Assembly (NCBI GenBank): GCA_019187085.1
Contig: JABARS010000001.1
Coordinates: 372,001-436,000, forward strand
Length of the DNA: 64,000 nt
Source of the DNA: Pseudorhodoplanes sp.
GTDB taxonomy: Bacteria > Pseudomonadota > Alphaproteobacteria > Rhizobiales > Xanthobacteraceae
Direction of reading: 5' to 3'
Both the position numbers and the translations under genes were made by a program. Positions within the stretch are counted from its first letter, which is position 1; every line of letters starts with the position of its first letter. The notes under the pieces were generated by a model. That model saw only the letters and a list, made by a program, of their open reading frames with translations, had not been told where the DNA came from and ran no database searches. Positions 26,288 to 35,104 of the stretch are shown piece after piece.

Positions 26288-27652
26288 TCAAGCGGGCTCC
26301 GCCGCCACGTTGCGCCGGCCAAACGCCGTTTCCATCTCGCGGCGGAAACGCACCGCCGCATCGTTTTCGTCATAGGCGACGTCCGACCATTTCAGCCGCT
26401 CGCCCTCGGCGAGGTCGCGCTTGAGCTTGACGTTGTGCGCAAGCCCGAGCGGCAGGAAGCCTGAATCGAGCGACACGTCCGCCGGCGTCTGCTTGCCCCA
26501 CACGCAAAAGCCGCCCTCGCCGTCGAGAATTTCGCCGGCCTTGAGATTGTGCTTGGCGATCGCGACCACGTCGGAGCGAAAGCCGGTCGGCGCGCCGGTC
26601 GGCTCACGCCGCAGCGCGGCCGAGGCGACCGAAATGCCAAGCTCGAGCCCAATCATGTGAATCGGCCGGTAGAGGGCGGCATATTTGCCGCTGCGGTCGG
26701 GCAGCAGGTGATATTCGCGGAAGCAGCGGCGCGCATAATCGGTCTCGCCCTCGAACACGACATAGGTGCCCATCGCCAGATGATGCGGCACATCCTTCTC
26801 GTCGCGGTCGACCGAGGACGTCACCTCGGTGACGCCGGCCTTCTCCAGCGTTCCGCCTGCGCTCTTCGGCTTGCAGATATCGGCGAGTTCGAAACGGCTC
26901 GCCGGCGGGAAATTCAGTCCGCCGCTCTGCGGCACGAGTCCGGTCGCGTTGCACACCGCGGTCATCTCGATGCCGGACTTGGTGCCGTCGATGAACGAAT
27001 TGAACATCTTCGGGTTGATTGAATTGCGATCCTTGATCTGCAGATAGCGATCGAGAATGTCCCACACCGTATCGGGCGTCGAGCGGTGATAGGTCGGATG
27101 ATAACGCGTGCCCTTGCCGGCGGCGATCACCCTGAAGCCGGCCGCGCGCGCCCAGTCGACATGCTCGCAGATCAGGGCCGGCTGGTCGCCCCAGGCGAGG
27201 CTGTAGACCACGCCCGCCTCCTGCGCGCGGCGCGCAAGCAGGGGGCCCGCGAGCGCGTCGGCCTCGACGTTCACCATCACGATATGCTTGCCGTGCCTGA
27301 TCGCGGCAAGCGCAAGACGGATGCCGGTCGCCGGATCGCCGGTCGCCTCCACGATCACCTCGATATCGGGGAATGCAATCAGCGCAGCGGCGTCGTCGGT
27401 CACGTGCGTGCGGCGCGTCCTGATCGCGTCCGCCGGCGACGGCGCATCATAGGACCCGTCTGGCCAGCCGGCGGTCCTGAACTGGCTCCGCGCGCGCTCG
27501 ACGCTTAAGTCCGCGACGCCGACAAGATGCATGCCGCGCGTCAGCCGCACTTGCGACAGGAACATGGTGCCGAACTTGCCGGCCCCGATAAGGCCGACCG
27601 TCACCGGGCGCCCGGCGGCTTCGCGTTCCATGAGCTTGGCGTGCAGATTCAT
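26288..27652 (-). CDS. homoserine-dehydrogenase-like oxidoreductase with SAF domain
   Basis: About 454 residues. The N-terminal Rossmann domain has VGLIGAGKFGTMFLSQ, and the middle has VEATGDPATGIRLALAAI and MVNVEADALAGPLLARRA, as in homoserine-dehydrogenase-like NAD(P) enzymes. The C-terminal part from about 375 (VVAIAKHNLKAGEILDGEGG) is a SAF domain, as in sialic acid synthases and altronate dehydratases. Such fusions are usually linked to sugar-acid or C4 polyol metabolism, but the substrate is unknown here and there is no catabolic neighbour. GGGAGG before the ATG at 27652 sets the start, seven codons inside the longest frame. Confidence 0.82.
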   Translation of the reverse strand: MNLHAKLMEREAAGRPVTVGLIGAGKFGTMFLSQVRLTRGMHLVGVADLSVERARSQFRTAGWPDGSYDAPSPADAIRTRRTHVTDDAAALIAFPDIEVIVEATGDPATGIRLALAAIRHGKHIVMVNVEADALAGPLLARRAQEAGVVYSLAWGDQPALICEHVDWARAAGFRVIAAGKGTRYHPTYHRSTPDTVWDILDRYLQIKDRNSINPKMFNSFIDGTKSGIEMTAVCNATGLVPQSGGLNFPPASRFELADICKPKSAGGTLEKAGVTEVTSSVDRDEKDVPHHLAMGTYVVFEGETDYARRCFREYHLLPDRSGKYAALYRPIHMIGLELGISVASAALRREPTGAPTGFRSDVVAIAKHNLKAGEILDGEGGFCVWGKQTPADVSLDSGFLPLGLAHNVKLKRDLAEGERLKWSDVAYDENDAAVRFRREMETAFGRRNVAAEPA

Positions 27653-27797
27653 TCCGGCAGTCCTCCCTTGCATTACGGGCGCAATGGTCGCCGGACGGGA
27701 TCACTCCCGCAAGCCCCTGCGCGCCGGCCGGCCATGCAACCGCGCGACGCAGATTTCCGTCACGCAGACGCGCCCTGATCGACGGGTGGGACGGCGC

Positions 27798-28391
27798 CTA
27801 TTGGCAGGCGGCGCGGGTAACGATGGTTTCGGTCGTGCAGTCCTCGTCGCTGCGCGACAGCAGCGCCCGCGCCGAGCATTTGCGCGCCGACTCGATGTTG
27901 GCGCTGGCTCCGCTCTTGAAGCCCTTGCTGCGGCAGATCGTTTCCGCCGCCCCCTGGCAGTCGGGCGAGCCGTTGGGGGCGATGGCGCAGCGCTCGCGCC
28001 CCTCGACGATGCGGGTGGACGGCAGCTTGACGAGCGCGTCGGTGGCGTCGCGAGTAGCTTCGACAGCGTCGCGCGTGGCCTTGGCCGTACGCTCGTTGAA
28101 GCTGTCGATCTGCCCCTTCATCTTGTTGAGATTGGATTTGAATTCGGACTGCGACTGGTCCCACCAGCGCCCCAGCGCATCGAAAAAGCCTTCCCGCTTC
28201 GGCGGAGGTGCCAGTCCGGGCGACGGCGGTGGCGCCGGTGCAACCGCCGCCGGCCGCTCGGCCGGCATCTGGTGACCGGTTTGTGCCAAGGCCGGCGTCC
28301 ATCCGGCCGCAGCCGCGATCAGCGCGGCACAGGCCATCTGCGCGAGAAACGATGGTGCGATGGATTGCTGACAGCCGGCCTGGATCATCAT
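27798..28391 (-). CDS. exported proline-rich protein of unknown function
   Basis: About 197 residues. A signal sequence (MACAALIAAAAGWTPALAQT in its core) is followed by a proline/alanine linker, a predicted coiled-coil stretch (QSEFKSNLNKMKGQIDSFNE, then RDAVEATRDATDALVKL) and a cysteine-containing C-terminal part (ERCAIAPNGSPDCQGAAETI). Five to six cysteines suggest periplasmic disulfides. The start is uncertain: tandem ATGs lie at 28388-28391 and another at 28427. I do not recognise a named family. Confidence 0.72.
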   Translation of the reverse strand: MMIQAGCQQSIAPSFLAQMACAALIAAAAGWTPALAQTGHQMPAERPAAVAPAPPPSPGLAPPPKREGFFDALGRWWDQSQSEFKSNLNKMKGQIDSFNERTAKATRDAVEATRDATDALVKLPSTRIVEGRERCAIAPNGSPDCQGAAETICRSKGFKSGASANIESARKCSARALLSRSDEDCTTETIVTRAACQ

Positions 28392-28475
28392 GGCCTTTCG
28401 CTCTGGGCTGATTTTCCGGGGCGGCACACTTTCGACAAGGCTGCGCCCCTTGCCGCATTCCCTTACCCTGCCGCC

Positions 28476-28505
28476 ATGTACCCCGCAGGCATGTACCCCG
28501 CAGCC
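28476..28505. repeat. two-copy 15-base tandem repeat
   Basis: The unit ATGTACCCCGCAGGC is repeated directly, with one difference in the last bases of the second copy. It lies in the intergenic stretch between two minus-strand genes, and has no apparent coding role. Confidence 0.6.
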
Positions 28506-28540
28506 ATGGCAAAATTTTGAGAAAGTATAGGCCGAACCGC

Positions 28541-29122
28541 TCAGAACAGATAGAGCGCTGCGACAATCCCGCCGATCAGAACGATGCCGCCCAGGGCGAC
28601 CCAGAATTCGAGCCGCTCCTCGATGATGGTGCGGGCGCGCTCGCCATAGCGGTTGAGCAGAAAGGCCAGGAAATAGAAGCGCATCCCGCGCGTGATCACC
28701 GAAAACAGCACGAACAGCAGCAGGTTATAGCCGGCGAAACCCGACGTGATGGTGACGATCTTGTAGGGGATCGGGGTGAGCCCTTTGAGCAGGATGATCC
28801 AGGCGCCGTAGCGGTTATAGGCCTCGCGGAAGGCTTCCACCTTGTCGCCGTAGCCGTAGAGCCCGATCAGCCAGGTTCCCACCGAATCGTAGAGCACCGC
28901 CCCGATGGCATAGCCGAGAATGCCTCCCAGAACGGACGTCCAGGTGCACAGGAACGCGTAGGAATAGGCCCGGTCCGGCCGCGCCAGCGACATGGGGATC
29001 AGCATCGCGTCCGGCGGGATGGGAAAGAACGAACTCTCGACGAACGACACCCCGCCCATGATCCAACTCGCGAACGGCCGGTAGGCGGCGGCTATGCACC
29101 AGTCATAGAGGCGACGAAGCAT
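28541..29122 (-). CDS. YqaA/DedA-like membrane protein
   Basis: A 193-residue integral membrane protein with about four helices. Features of the SNARE-associated/VTT (DedA) family are VSFVESSFFPIPPDAMLIPM (acidic residue followed by IPPD), LGGILGYAIGAVLYDSVGTW, and LLKGLTPIPYKIVTITSGFA. DedA-type proteins are implicated in lipid-carrier flipping and envelope homeostasis; the YqaA branch is uncharacterised. The ATG at 29122 begins the family-like sequence. It lies 67 bases downstream of the HisE-like gene on the same strand. Confidence 0.88.
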   Translation of the reverse strand: MLRRLYDWCIAAAYRPFASWIMGGVSFVESSFFPIPPDAMLIPMSLARPDRAYSYAFLCTWTSVLGGILGYAIGAVLYDSVGTWLIGLYGYGDKVEAFREAYNRYGAWIILLKGLTPIPYKIVTITSGFAGYNLLLFVLFSVITRGMRFYFLAFLLNRYGERARTIIEERLEFWVALGGIVLIGGIVAALYLF

Positions 29123-29189
29123 GCTCTCGGCCTGCGGGGCGTGGGGCGTTGCGGGATGAGCGCACCCGAAAGCGCGCGGCAGAGGTCGG

Positions 29190-29570
29190 TCAGCGCCGCT
29201 TATGCGCGCGACGCATCTCCAGGGCAACAACTTTCCGGCGGGCGGGCATCGCCGCCTCGCTCTTCGGGAGCTTTTCGGCGATGCCGAACATCTCCTCCCG
29301 GCGGCGCATTTCCGCCCAGACGTCTTCGGGACGAATGCCGATGGAAACCCAGAGCACGACGAGATTGTAGAGCAGGTCGGCACTTTCGCGCACGACCGCC
29401 TCGCGGTCGCCGTGAATGGCGTCGATGACCACCTCGACCGCTTCCTCGCCGAGCTTCTTGGCAATCTTGGAGCGGCCGGACCGCATCAGCCGTGCCGTGC
29501 GCGAGCGCGTGGGATCGCCCTTCTTGAGGTCGGAAACGGCAGCAAACAGGCGGTCCAGCGAATCAGCCAT
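29190..29570 (-). CDS. phosphoribosyl-ATP pyrophosphatase-like protein (HisE family)
   Basis: A 126-residue all-alpha NTP pyrophosphohydrolase. SKIAKKLGEEAVEVVIDAIHGD and VRESADLLYNLVVLW carry the metal-binding acidic residues (EExxE and ESADLLY) of HisE/MazG enzymes. HisE hydrolyses phosphoribosyl-ATP, the second step of histidine synthesis. No other his gene is nearby, and the protein has about 20 extra basic residues at the end, so it may be a paralogue with another nucleotide substrate. A GTG at 29579 is an alternative start. Confidence 0.8.
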   Translation of the reverse strand: MADSLDRLFAAVSDLKKGDPTRSRTARLMRSGRSKIAKKLGEEAVEVVIDAIHGDREAVVRESADLLYNLVVLWVSIGIRPEDVWAEMRRREEMFGIAEKLPKSEAAMPARRKVVALEMRRAHKRR

Positions 29571-29628
29571 GAAAATCACAATACTCCGATCCGGCTTTTC
29601 AGGCGTTAACAGAATTGCGCGGCAACAA

Positions 29629-29660
29629 AAAGCCCGGCCTCGCGCCGGAGGCCGGGCTTT
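29629..29660 (-). terminator. strong intrinsic terminator
   Basis: A perfect 12-base stem, AAAGCCCGGCCT with AGGCCGGGCTTT, and an 8-base loop. On the minus strand it ends in GGGCTTTTTG. It lies 16 bases after the stop of the small exported glycine/tyrosine-rich protein and ends that transcript before the HisE-like gene. Confidence 0.88.
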
Positions 29661-29675
29661 CGCAGGCGCGAAGCC

Positions 29676-30014
29676 TCAGTAACGATAGTAGCGCCGCGGA
29701 CCGTAATAATAGTGCGGATAGCCATATCCGCCGTAGCGGTATTGCAGCTCGCGTTCGCGCGCCTTGCGATATTCGCGCGCGGCCGCATAGGTCGCGATCC
29801 CGCCGATGATCGCGGCGATCGCCGCGGCAGCGGCCGCATTGCCGCGATGCCGGAGATAGCGCCGCGAGCTGAAGTCGGTCATCTCGGTCGCGGGCGCGGC
29901 CTGCACGTCCTTCGCCACCCGGGGCGCAGCCAATGCCGGGACGGCCGAAAACGATGTCAGCGCGATCGCCGCCGCTGTCACGACCGCAATCGCAGGCTTG
30001 GCACTGCTACGCAT
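29676..30014 (-). CDS. small exported glycine/tyrosine-rich protein
   Basis: A 112-residue protein with a signal peptide ending in SAVPALA, then a hydrophobic alanine/isoleucine segment (AAAAAIAAIIGGIATYAAAR) that may span the membrane, a basic stretch, and a C-terminal tail of Gly, Tyr and Pro (YGGYGYPHYYYGPRRYYRY). Similar short surface proteins are common in Hyphomicrobiales and uncharacterised. GAGGAG precedes the ATG at 30014. It appears to be monocistronic, with a strong terminator. Confidence 0.78.
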   Translation of the reverse strand: MRSSAKPAIAVVTAAAIALTSFSAVPALAAPRVAKDVQAAPATEMTDFSSRRYLRHRGNAAAAAAIAAIIGGIATYAAAREYRKARERELQYRYGGYGYPHYYYGPRRYYRY

Positions 30015-30162
30015 GGTCTGTCTCCTCACGCAGTGACCTTTCGGAACAACCGCAATGTAGGAGAAGAGTTCGGCGTGAATGAGATGCGGCCGCATTATGT
30101 TTTTGTAATGATCGGCGAATGGCGCGCCTTGTGCGCATTGCGACGACGGGACGCAGGCCGCG

Positions 30163-33100
30163 TCAGTCGTCGACGGCGAGCAAGGTCGCGTTGCCGCCGG
30201 CTGCGGCGGTGTTGACGGTGAACGTCTGTTCAGTCGCGAAGCGCCGCAGATAGTTCGGGCCGCCGGCCTTCGGCCCGGTTCCCGACGTGCCGGTCCCGCC
30301 GAAGGGCTGCGTGCCGACCACGGCGCCGATCATGCTGCGATTGACGTAGACATTGCCGTTCTGCAGCCGCGCGACGACATGCGTCACGCGGCTGTCGATG
30401 CGCGAATGGATGCCGAGCGTCAGCGCCGTGCTGTTGCCGGCAATTTCCTCGAGCAGCGTATCGAGCCGCTCCGGCGCAAAGCGCACGACATGCAGGATCG
30501 GGCCGAACACTTCCTCGGCGAGATCGCGGGCATGGTCGAGCGCGACGATGGCGGGCGGCACATAGAAGCCCTGCGCCGGCAGCGCCACGTGCCGGTCGGC
30601 GCGGAAGATGACGCGCCCCGCTTTCTCCATATCGGCGAGCCAATTTTCGAGCCGCGCCTTTGCTTCCGCGTCGATCACCGGGCCGACCTGGGTTGCGGGA
30701 TCGCGCGGATCGCCGATCTGCAGCTCACGTGCGGCGCCCGCGACCATCGCAACGAGCCGGTCGGCGACCTCGTCCTGCACGCAAAGCAGGCGCAGCGCCG
30801 AGCAGCGCTGTCCCGCCGAACGGAACACCGAGGTGATGACGTCGTCGGTCACCTGCTCGGGCAACGCGGTGGCATCGACGATCATCGCGTTGATACCGCC
30901 GGTTTCGGCGATCAGCGGCACGATCGGCCCATCCTTCGCCGCAAGCGCGCGGTTGATGACGTGCCCGACGGCGGTCGAACCGGTGAAGGCAACGCCGGCG
31001 ATACGCGGATCGGCAACAAGCGCGGCACCGACTTTTCCATCGCCCGGCACAAGGTGAAGCGCCTGCGGCGCAATGCCGGCACCGTGCAGGAGCGTGACGG
31101 CGAGATCGGCGACGAGCGGGGTCTGCTCGGCTGGCTTTGCAACCACGCTGTTGCCGGCGACCAGCGCGGCCGCGGCCTGTCCGAGAAAGATCGCGAGCGG
31201 AAAATTCCACGGCGAGATGCATACGAACACGCCGCGCCCGCGATAACGCAACTCGTTGGTCTCGCCGGTCGGCCCCGGCATCATCTCGGGAGCGAGCGTG
31301 CACCGCGCCTGCGCGGCATAATAGCGGCAGTAATCGACGGCCTCGCGCCACTCGGCGAGTGCGTCGTCGAGCGTTTTTCCGCCTTCGGACTGCAACAATG
31401 CGATCAGCCGGTCGCGATGGCTTTCGAGCGCGTCGGCCGCGCGCTCAAGGAGAGCCGCGCGCTCCTCCACCGGCTGCGCGGACCAGGATGCGAATCCGGC
31501 AAGCGCCGCACCGACCGCCGCTGTTGCGGTCACCTCGTCGCCTTCGATCACCTGCCCCACGAGGCTTGCATCGATCGGCGACAGCACCGCGCGCGCCTTG
31601 CCTGCGCTCCGTCGTCCCGCGATCAGCGATGCGGCCTGCGGCGCACCACCGGCGGCCGCCGACACGCCCTGCCGCAACGCATCGAGGCTTCCTGCGTGGC
31701 CGAACTCGACGCCGCGCGAATTGCGCCGCGCCGGCGCGTAGAGATCGCCCGGCCGGGCGATCTTCGGATGGCGCGCCTCGGCCGGCGTCGGGATCCATTG
31801 CCAGGGCCGCTTGAGGATCGCGGCCATCGGCACGCTGCGATCGGCCGCCACCGACACGAACGACGTATTGGCGCCGTTCTCCAGCAGGCGGCGGACGAGA
31901 TAGGCGAGCAAGTCGCGATGTCCGCCGACCGGCGCATAGATGCGGCAGGCGGCCTGCGGCATTTCGGCGAGCAACTCTTCGTAGAGCGCCTCGCCCATGC
32001 CGTGCAGGCGCTGGAACTCAAATCCCGCAACGCCGCCGGCAGCCGCGACCACGCTTGCGACCGTCAGCGCATTATGGGTGGCGAATTGCGGATAGAGGCG
32101 CGGACGCGCGGCGAGAAGCTTGCGCGCGCACGCCATGTAGCAGAGATCGGTCATCGCCTTGCGGGTGAAGACCGGAAAATCATCGAGGCCGCGCTCCTGC
32201 GCGCGCTTGATCTCGCTGTCCCAATAGGCGCCCTTGACGAGACGCACCATCAGCTTCTGTCCGGCCGCGCGCGCAAGTTCGTCGAGCCAGTCGATCAGGG
32301 CCGGCGCGCGCTTCTGATAGGCCTGCACGGCAAGCCCGAAGCCGTCCCATCCTTTCAACGACGGATCGGGCAGCACGGCGGCGATCAGATCGAGCGACAA
32401 TTCGAGGCGGTCGGCTTCCTCGGCATCGACGGTGAAATTCAGATCGAACGATCTGGCCTTTTGCGCCAGCTCCAGCAGTCGCGGCGCTAGCTCGCGCAAC
32501 ACGCGCGAGAGAGAGACCGCCTCGTAGCGCGGATGCAGGGCCGACAGCTTGACTGAAATCCCCGGGCGCGCCGGCAGCGCGCCGTTGCCAGCCTGCCGTC
32601 CGATCGCCTCGATCGCGCCGGCATAGGCGTTCCAGTATCGCTTCGCATCCTCGGCCGTACGCGCGCCCTCCCCGAGCATGTCGAACGAATAGCGGAATTG
32701 CGGATGCGCGCTCGCGCGGGCGAGCGCCTCGTCGATGGTCTGTCCGAGCACGAAATGCGAGCCGAGCAGGCGCATCGCCTGCCGCGCCGCGGTGCGCACC
32801 GCCGGCAGGCCCAGACGTTTCACCAGGCTTTCGAGAATGGTCTCCGGCGTCTCGCCCGGCTGGATCAGCCGCGCCGTGATGCCGAGCGTCCAGGCCGAAG
32901 CCGACACCAGAAGCGCATCCGATTTCGGATCGGGATGCGTCCAGTCGCCGGCGGCAAGCTTGTCTTCGATCAGTTCGTCAGTGGTGGCGGCGTCGGGTAC
33001 GCGCAGCAGCGCCTCGGCCAGCACCATGAGCGCCAGCCCCTCGCGCGTGGAGAGCGAATAGGCGTGCAGGAAATCCTCGATGCCGCCGAGCCCGCCCACG

Positions 33101-33258
33101 CGGCTACGGATTGCGCCCACCAGCCGGCCGGCAAGCGCGTCGATTGCCGCCTCGGCCGTCGGGTCCTCCCTGCGGGCCGCGAGCAGGCGCTGCGCGAGGT
33201 CTTCATCCGCCTCGGCATAGGGGGCGCGGAAAGACAGCCGGTCCTGCAATATAGACAT
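30163..33258 (-). CDS. putA: bifunctional proline dehydrogenase / delta-1-pyrroline-5-carboxylate dehydrogenase PutA
   Basis: A 1031-residue enzyme that oxidises proline to glutamate with FAD and NAD. The proline dehydrogenase barrel carries RLVKGAYWDSEIKRAQ near 338, FQRLHGMGEALYEEL and YAPVGGHRDLLAYLVRRLL. The aldehyde dehydrogenase half has catalytic Cys near 815 in SAGQRCSALR and the glutamate in IAETGG. The ribbon-helix-helix DNA-binding domain of enterobacterial PutA is absent, so this form cannot repress itself; the divergent Lrp-type gene is the likely regulator. The gene stops at 30163 with 148 bases before the next same-strand gene. Confidence 0.97.
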   Translation of the reverse strand: MSILQDRLSFRAPYAEADEDLAQRLLAARREDPTAEAAIDALAGRLVGAIRSRVGGLGGIEDFLHAYSLSTREGLALMVLAEALLRVPDAATTDELIEDKLAAGDWTHPDPKSDALLVSASAWTLGITARLIQPGETPETILESLVKRLGLPAVRTAARQAMRLLGSHFVLGQTIDEALARASAHPQFRYSFDMLGEGARTAEDAKRYWNAYAGAIEAIGRQAGNGALPARPGISVKLSALHPRYEAVSLSRVLRELAPRLLELAQKARSFDLNFTVDAEEADRLELSLDLIAAVLPDPSLKGWDGFGLAVQAYQKRAPALIDWLDELARAAGQKLMVRLVKGAYWDSEIKRAQERGLDDFPVFTRKAMTDLCYMACARKLLAARPRLYPQFATHNALTVASVVAAAGGVAGFEFQRLHGMGEALYEELLAEMPQAACRIYAPVGGHRDLLAYLVRRLLENGANTSFVSVAADRSVPMAAILKRPWQWIPTPAEARHPKIARPGDLYAPARRNSRGVEFGHAGSLDALRQGVSAAAGGAPQAASLIAGRRSAGKARAVLSPIDASLVGQVIEGDEVTATAAVGAALAGFASWSAQPVEERAALLERAADALESHRDRLIALLQSEGGKTLDDALAEWREAVDYCRYYAAQARCTLAPEMMPGPTGETNELRYRGRGVFVCISPWNFPLAIFLGQAAAALVAGNSVVAKPAEQTPLVADLAVTLLHGAGIAPQALHLVPGDGKVGAALVADPRIAGVAFTGSTAVGHVINRALAAKDGPIVPLIAETGGINAMIVDATALPEQVTDDVITSVFRSAGQRCSALRLLCVQDEVADRLVAMVAGAARELQIGDPRDPATQVGPVIDAEAKARLENWLADMEKAGRVIFRADRHVALPAQGFYVPPAIVALDHARDLAEEVFGPILHVVRFAPERLDTLLEEIAGNSTALTLGIHSRIDSRVTHVVARLQNGNVYVNRSMIGAVVGTQPFGGTGTSGTGPKAGGPNYLRRFATEQTFTVNTAAAGGNATLLAVDD

Positions 33259-33376
33259 GGCCTGTACGTTTCCTTGAATTACACTATATTTATTTTATCA
33301 TATACAGTTTAGTATGGTTATGAGATATAATATATAGTGATAATCTCTATTCTTTATCTATGATTTAGAGAATTTC
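33259..33376. promoter_or_regulatory. AT-rich divergent control region of putA and the Lrp-type regulator
   Basis: About 118 bases of strikingly AT-rich DNA in an otherwise GC-rich window. It contains an inverted repeat CACTATAT (33282-33289) and ATATAGTG (33332-33339), and between them TTTATTTTATC, AGTATGG and GATATAATA segments. This is what a Lrp/AsnC (PutR) binding region with back-to-back promoters should look like. The assignment of the repeat as an operator is inference. Confidence 0.7.
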
Positions 33377-33841
33377 ATGGAAACGAATCTCGACGCGCTC
33401 GACCGCAAACTCCTGTCCGTTCTGCAGGAGGACGGACGCATCGCGGTCGTCGATCTCGCCGACCGCATCGGCCTGTCGCCGACCGCCACCAGCGAGCGCA
33501 TCAAACGCCTGACCCGCGACGGCTACATCCTGGGCTACAGCGCCCGGCTGAACGCCGCGCTACTGGGACGCGGGCTATTGGTCTTCATCGAGGTCAAGCT
33601 CGACCGCACCACGCCGGACGTCTTCGAACATTTTGCAGACGCGGTCGCGCGCGCCCCCGAGGTTCTCGAATGCCACATGGTGGCCGGCGGCTTCGATTAT
33701 CTGATCAAGACGCGCGTAGCCGACATGGCCGCTTACCGGCGCTTTCTCGGCGAGGTGCTGCTGTCCCTGCCCGGCGTACGCGAGACCCACACCTTCGCGG
33801 TGATGGAAGAAGTGAAGAACACGACCGCATTGCCGGTCTGA
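33377..33841 (+). CDS. putR: Lrp/AsnC family regulator, probable proline-responsive activator PutR
   Basis: A 154-residue regulator. The N-terminal winged helix-turn-helix has LDALDRKLLSVLQEDGRIAV and VDLADRIGLSPTATSERIKR. The C-terminal RAM/AsnC domain, with FIEVKLDRTTPDVFEHF and ECHMVAGGFDYLIKTRV, binds an amino-acid effector and forms octamers. It is divergent from putA across an AT-rich region, the arrangement of PutR in Agrobacterium and Rhodobacter, where it activates putA in the presence of proline. Confidence 0.92.
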   Translation: METNLDALDRKLLSVLQEDGRIAVVDLADRIGLSPTATSERIKRLTRDGYILGYSARLNAALLGRGLLVFIEVKLDRTTPDVFEHFADAVARAPEVLECHMVAGGFDYLIKTRVADMAAYRRFLGEVLLSLPGVRETHTFAVMEEVKNTTALPV

Positions 33842-34038
33842 CATCGCCGGCCGCGGCCTTGCCCGATCCTGCGGCACACTGCCGTAGCGCTGTGCAGACC
33901 GGCCCGAAAAACCCGCCGCCGCCTTGCACTTTCTGACGGCATGTTCTTTGCTGATGGGCAAGGAACAAAAGAACGAATTCAATCGACCCCCTGGCAGCCG
34001 CAGCCCGGCGCCGGGCCTTGCAGGGAAAGGACAGAGAG

Positions 34039-35067
34039 ATGAGTGCTGTTGGTGTGATCCACCGGACCGGCATCGTTGCCGCCGCTTTCGGTACACTGGT
34101 GCTGGGCGCCACCGCCCATGCGCAGACGCCGGTCAAGTTCACGCTCGACTGGAAGTTCGAGGGACCGGCCGCGCCGTTCGTCGTCGCCATCGACAAGGGT
34201 TATTTCAAGGCCGAGGGTCTCGACGTCACGATCGACACCGCCGGCGGCTCGCTCGAGCCGCTCAACCGGCTAGCGTCGGGCACCTACGACATGGGCTTCG
34301 GCGACATCAATTCGCTGATCAAGTTCCGCGACGCCAATCCGGGCACGCCGATCAAGGCGGTGTTCATGGTCTATAACAAGCCGCCTTTCTCCATCGTCGG
34401 CCGCAAGAGCCGCGGCGTCGTCAAGCCGAAGGATCTGGAAGGCAAGAAGCTCGGCGCGCCTGCCCCCGACGGCGCCTATGCGCAGTGGAAGATTTTCACC
34501 CAGGCCAATGGCATCGACGCCTCCAAGGTGACGATCGAGAATGTCGGCTTCCCGGTGCGCGAGCCGATGCTGGCGGCGGGCCAGGTCGACGCCATCACCG
34601 GCTTCTCGTTCTCCTCCTTCATCAACCTGAAGGATCGCGGCGTGCCGGTCGACGACATCACCGTCATCCTGATGGCCGATTACGGCGTCAATCTCTACGG
34701 CAACGCGATCATCGTGAATCCGAAGTTCGCCGCCGAGAAGCCGGACGTGGTCAAGAAGTTCCTCAACGCCTTCCTCAAGGGACTGAAGGACACCGTCAAG
34801 GATCCCGCCACCGCCGTGGACTCGGTGGTCAAGCGCAACGACGTCGCCAAGAAACCGGTCGAGCTCGAGCGCCTGCAGATGGCGCTGCGCGACAACATGG
34901 TCACGTCCGAAGTCAAGGCAAACGGCTTCGGCGGCGTTGACATGCAACGCCTCGACAAGTCGATCGATCAGATCGCGCTGACCTACGACTTCAAGAATCC
35001 GAAGCCGAAGGGTGCGGACATTTTCGACGCCTCGTTCCTGCCGCCGGCGGCCGCGCGCAAAATGTAA
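34039..35067 (+). CDS. NitT/TauT-type ABC transporter substrate-binding protein
   Basis: A 342-residue periplasmic protein with a signal peptide ending in GATAHA. It contains VKFTLDWKFEGPAAPFVVAI and DKGYFKAEGLDVTIDTAGGS, the NMT1/THI5-like (SsuA/TauA/ThiY) fold. It delivers substrate to the two downstream genes. DWKF followed by GP is more like the pyrimidine or thiamine-precursor binding members than sulfonate ones, but this is only a hint. The ATG at 34039 was chosen over one at 34018 because it begins the signal peptide and follows GGACAGAGAG. Confidence 0.88.
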   Translation: MSAVGVIHRTGIVAAAFGTLVLGATAHAQTPVKFTLDWKFEGPAAPFVVAIDKGYFKAEGLDVTIDTAGGSLEPLNRLASGTYDMGFGDINSLIKFRDANPGTPIKAVFMVYNKPPFSIVGRKSRGVVKPKDLEGKKLGAPAPDGAYAQWKIFTQANGIDASKVTIENVGFPVREPMLAAGQVDAITGFSFSSFINLKDRGVPVDDITVILMADYGVNLYGNAIIVNPKFAAEKPDVVKKFLNAFLKGLKDTVKDPATAVDSVVKRNDVAKKPVELERLQMALRDNMVTSEVKANGFGGVDMQRLDKSIDQIALTYDFKNPKPKGADIFDASFLPPAAARKM

Positions 35068-35104
35068 GCGGCCGCGGCGCAGGGGGAGCAAGGGGAGCAG
35101 ACGG

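Noticed and set aside
30379..32490. 703-codon plus-strand frame over putA
   Set aside because: It is antisense to PutA with shadow-frame composition.
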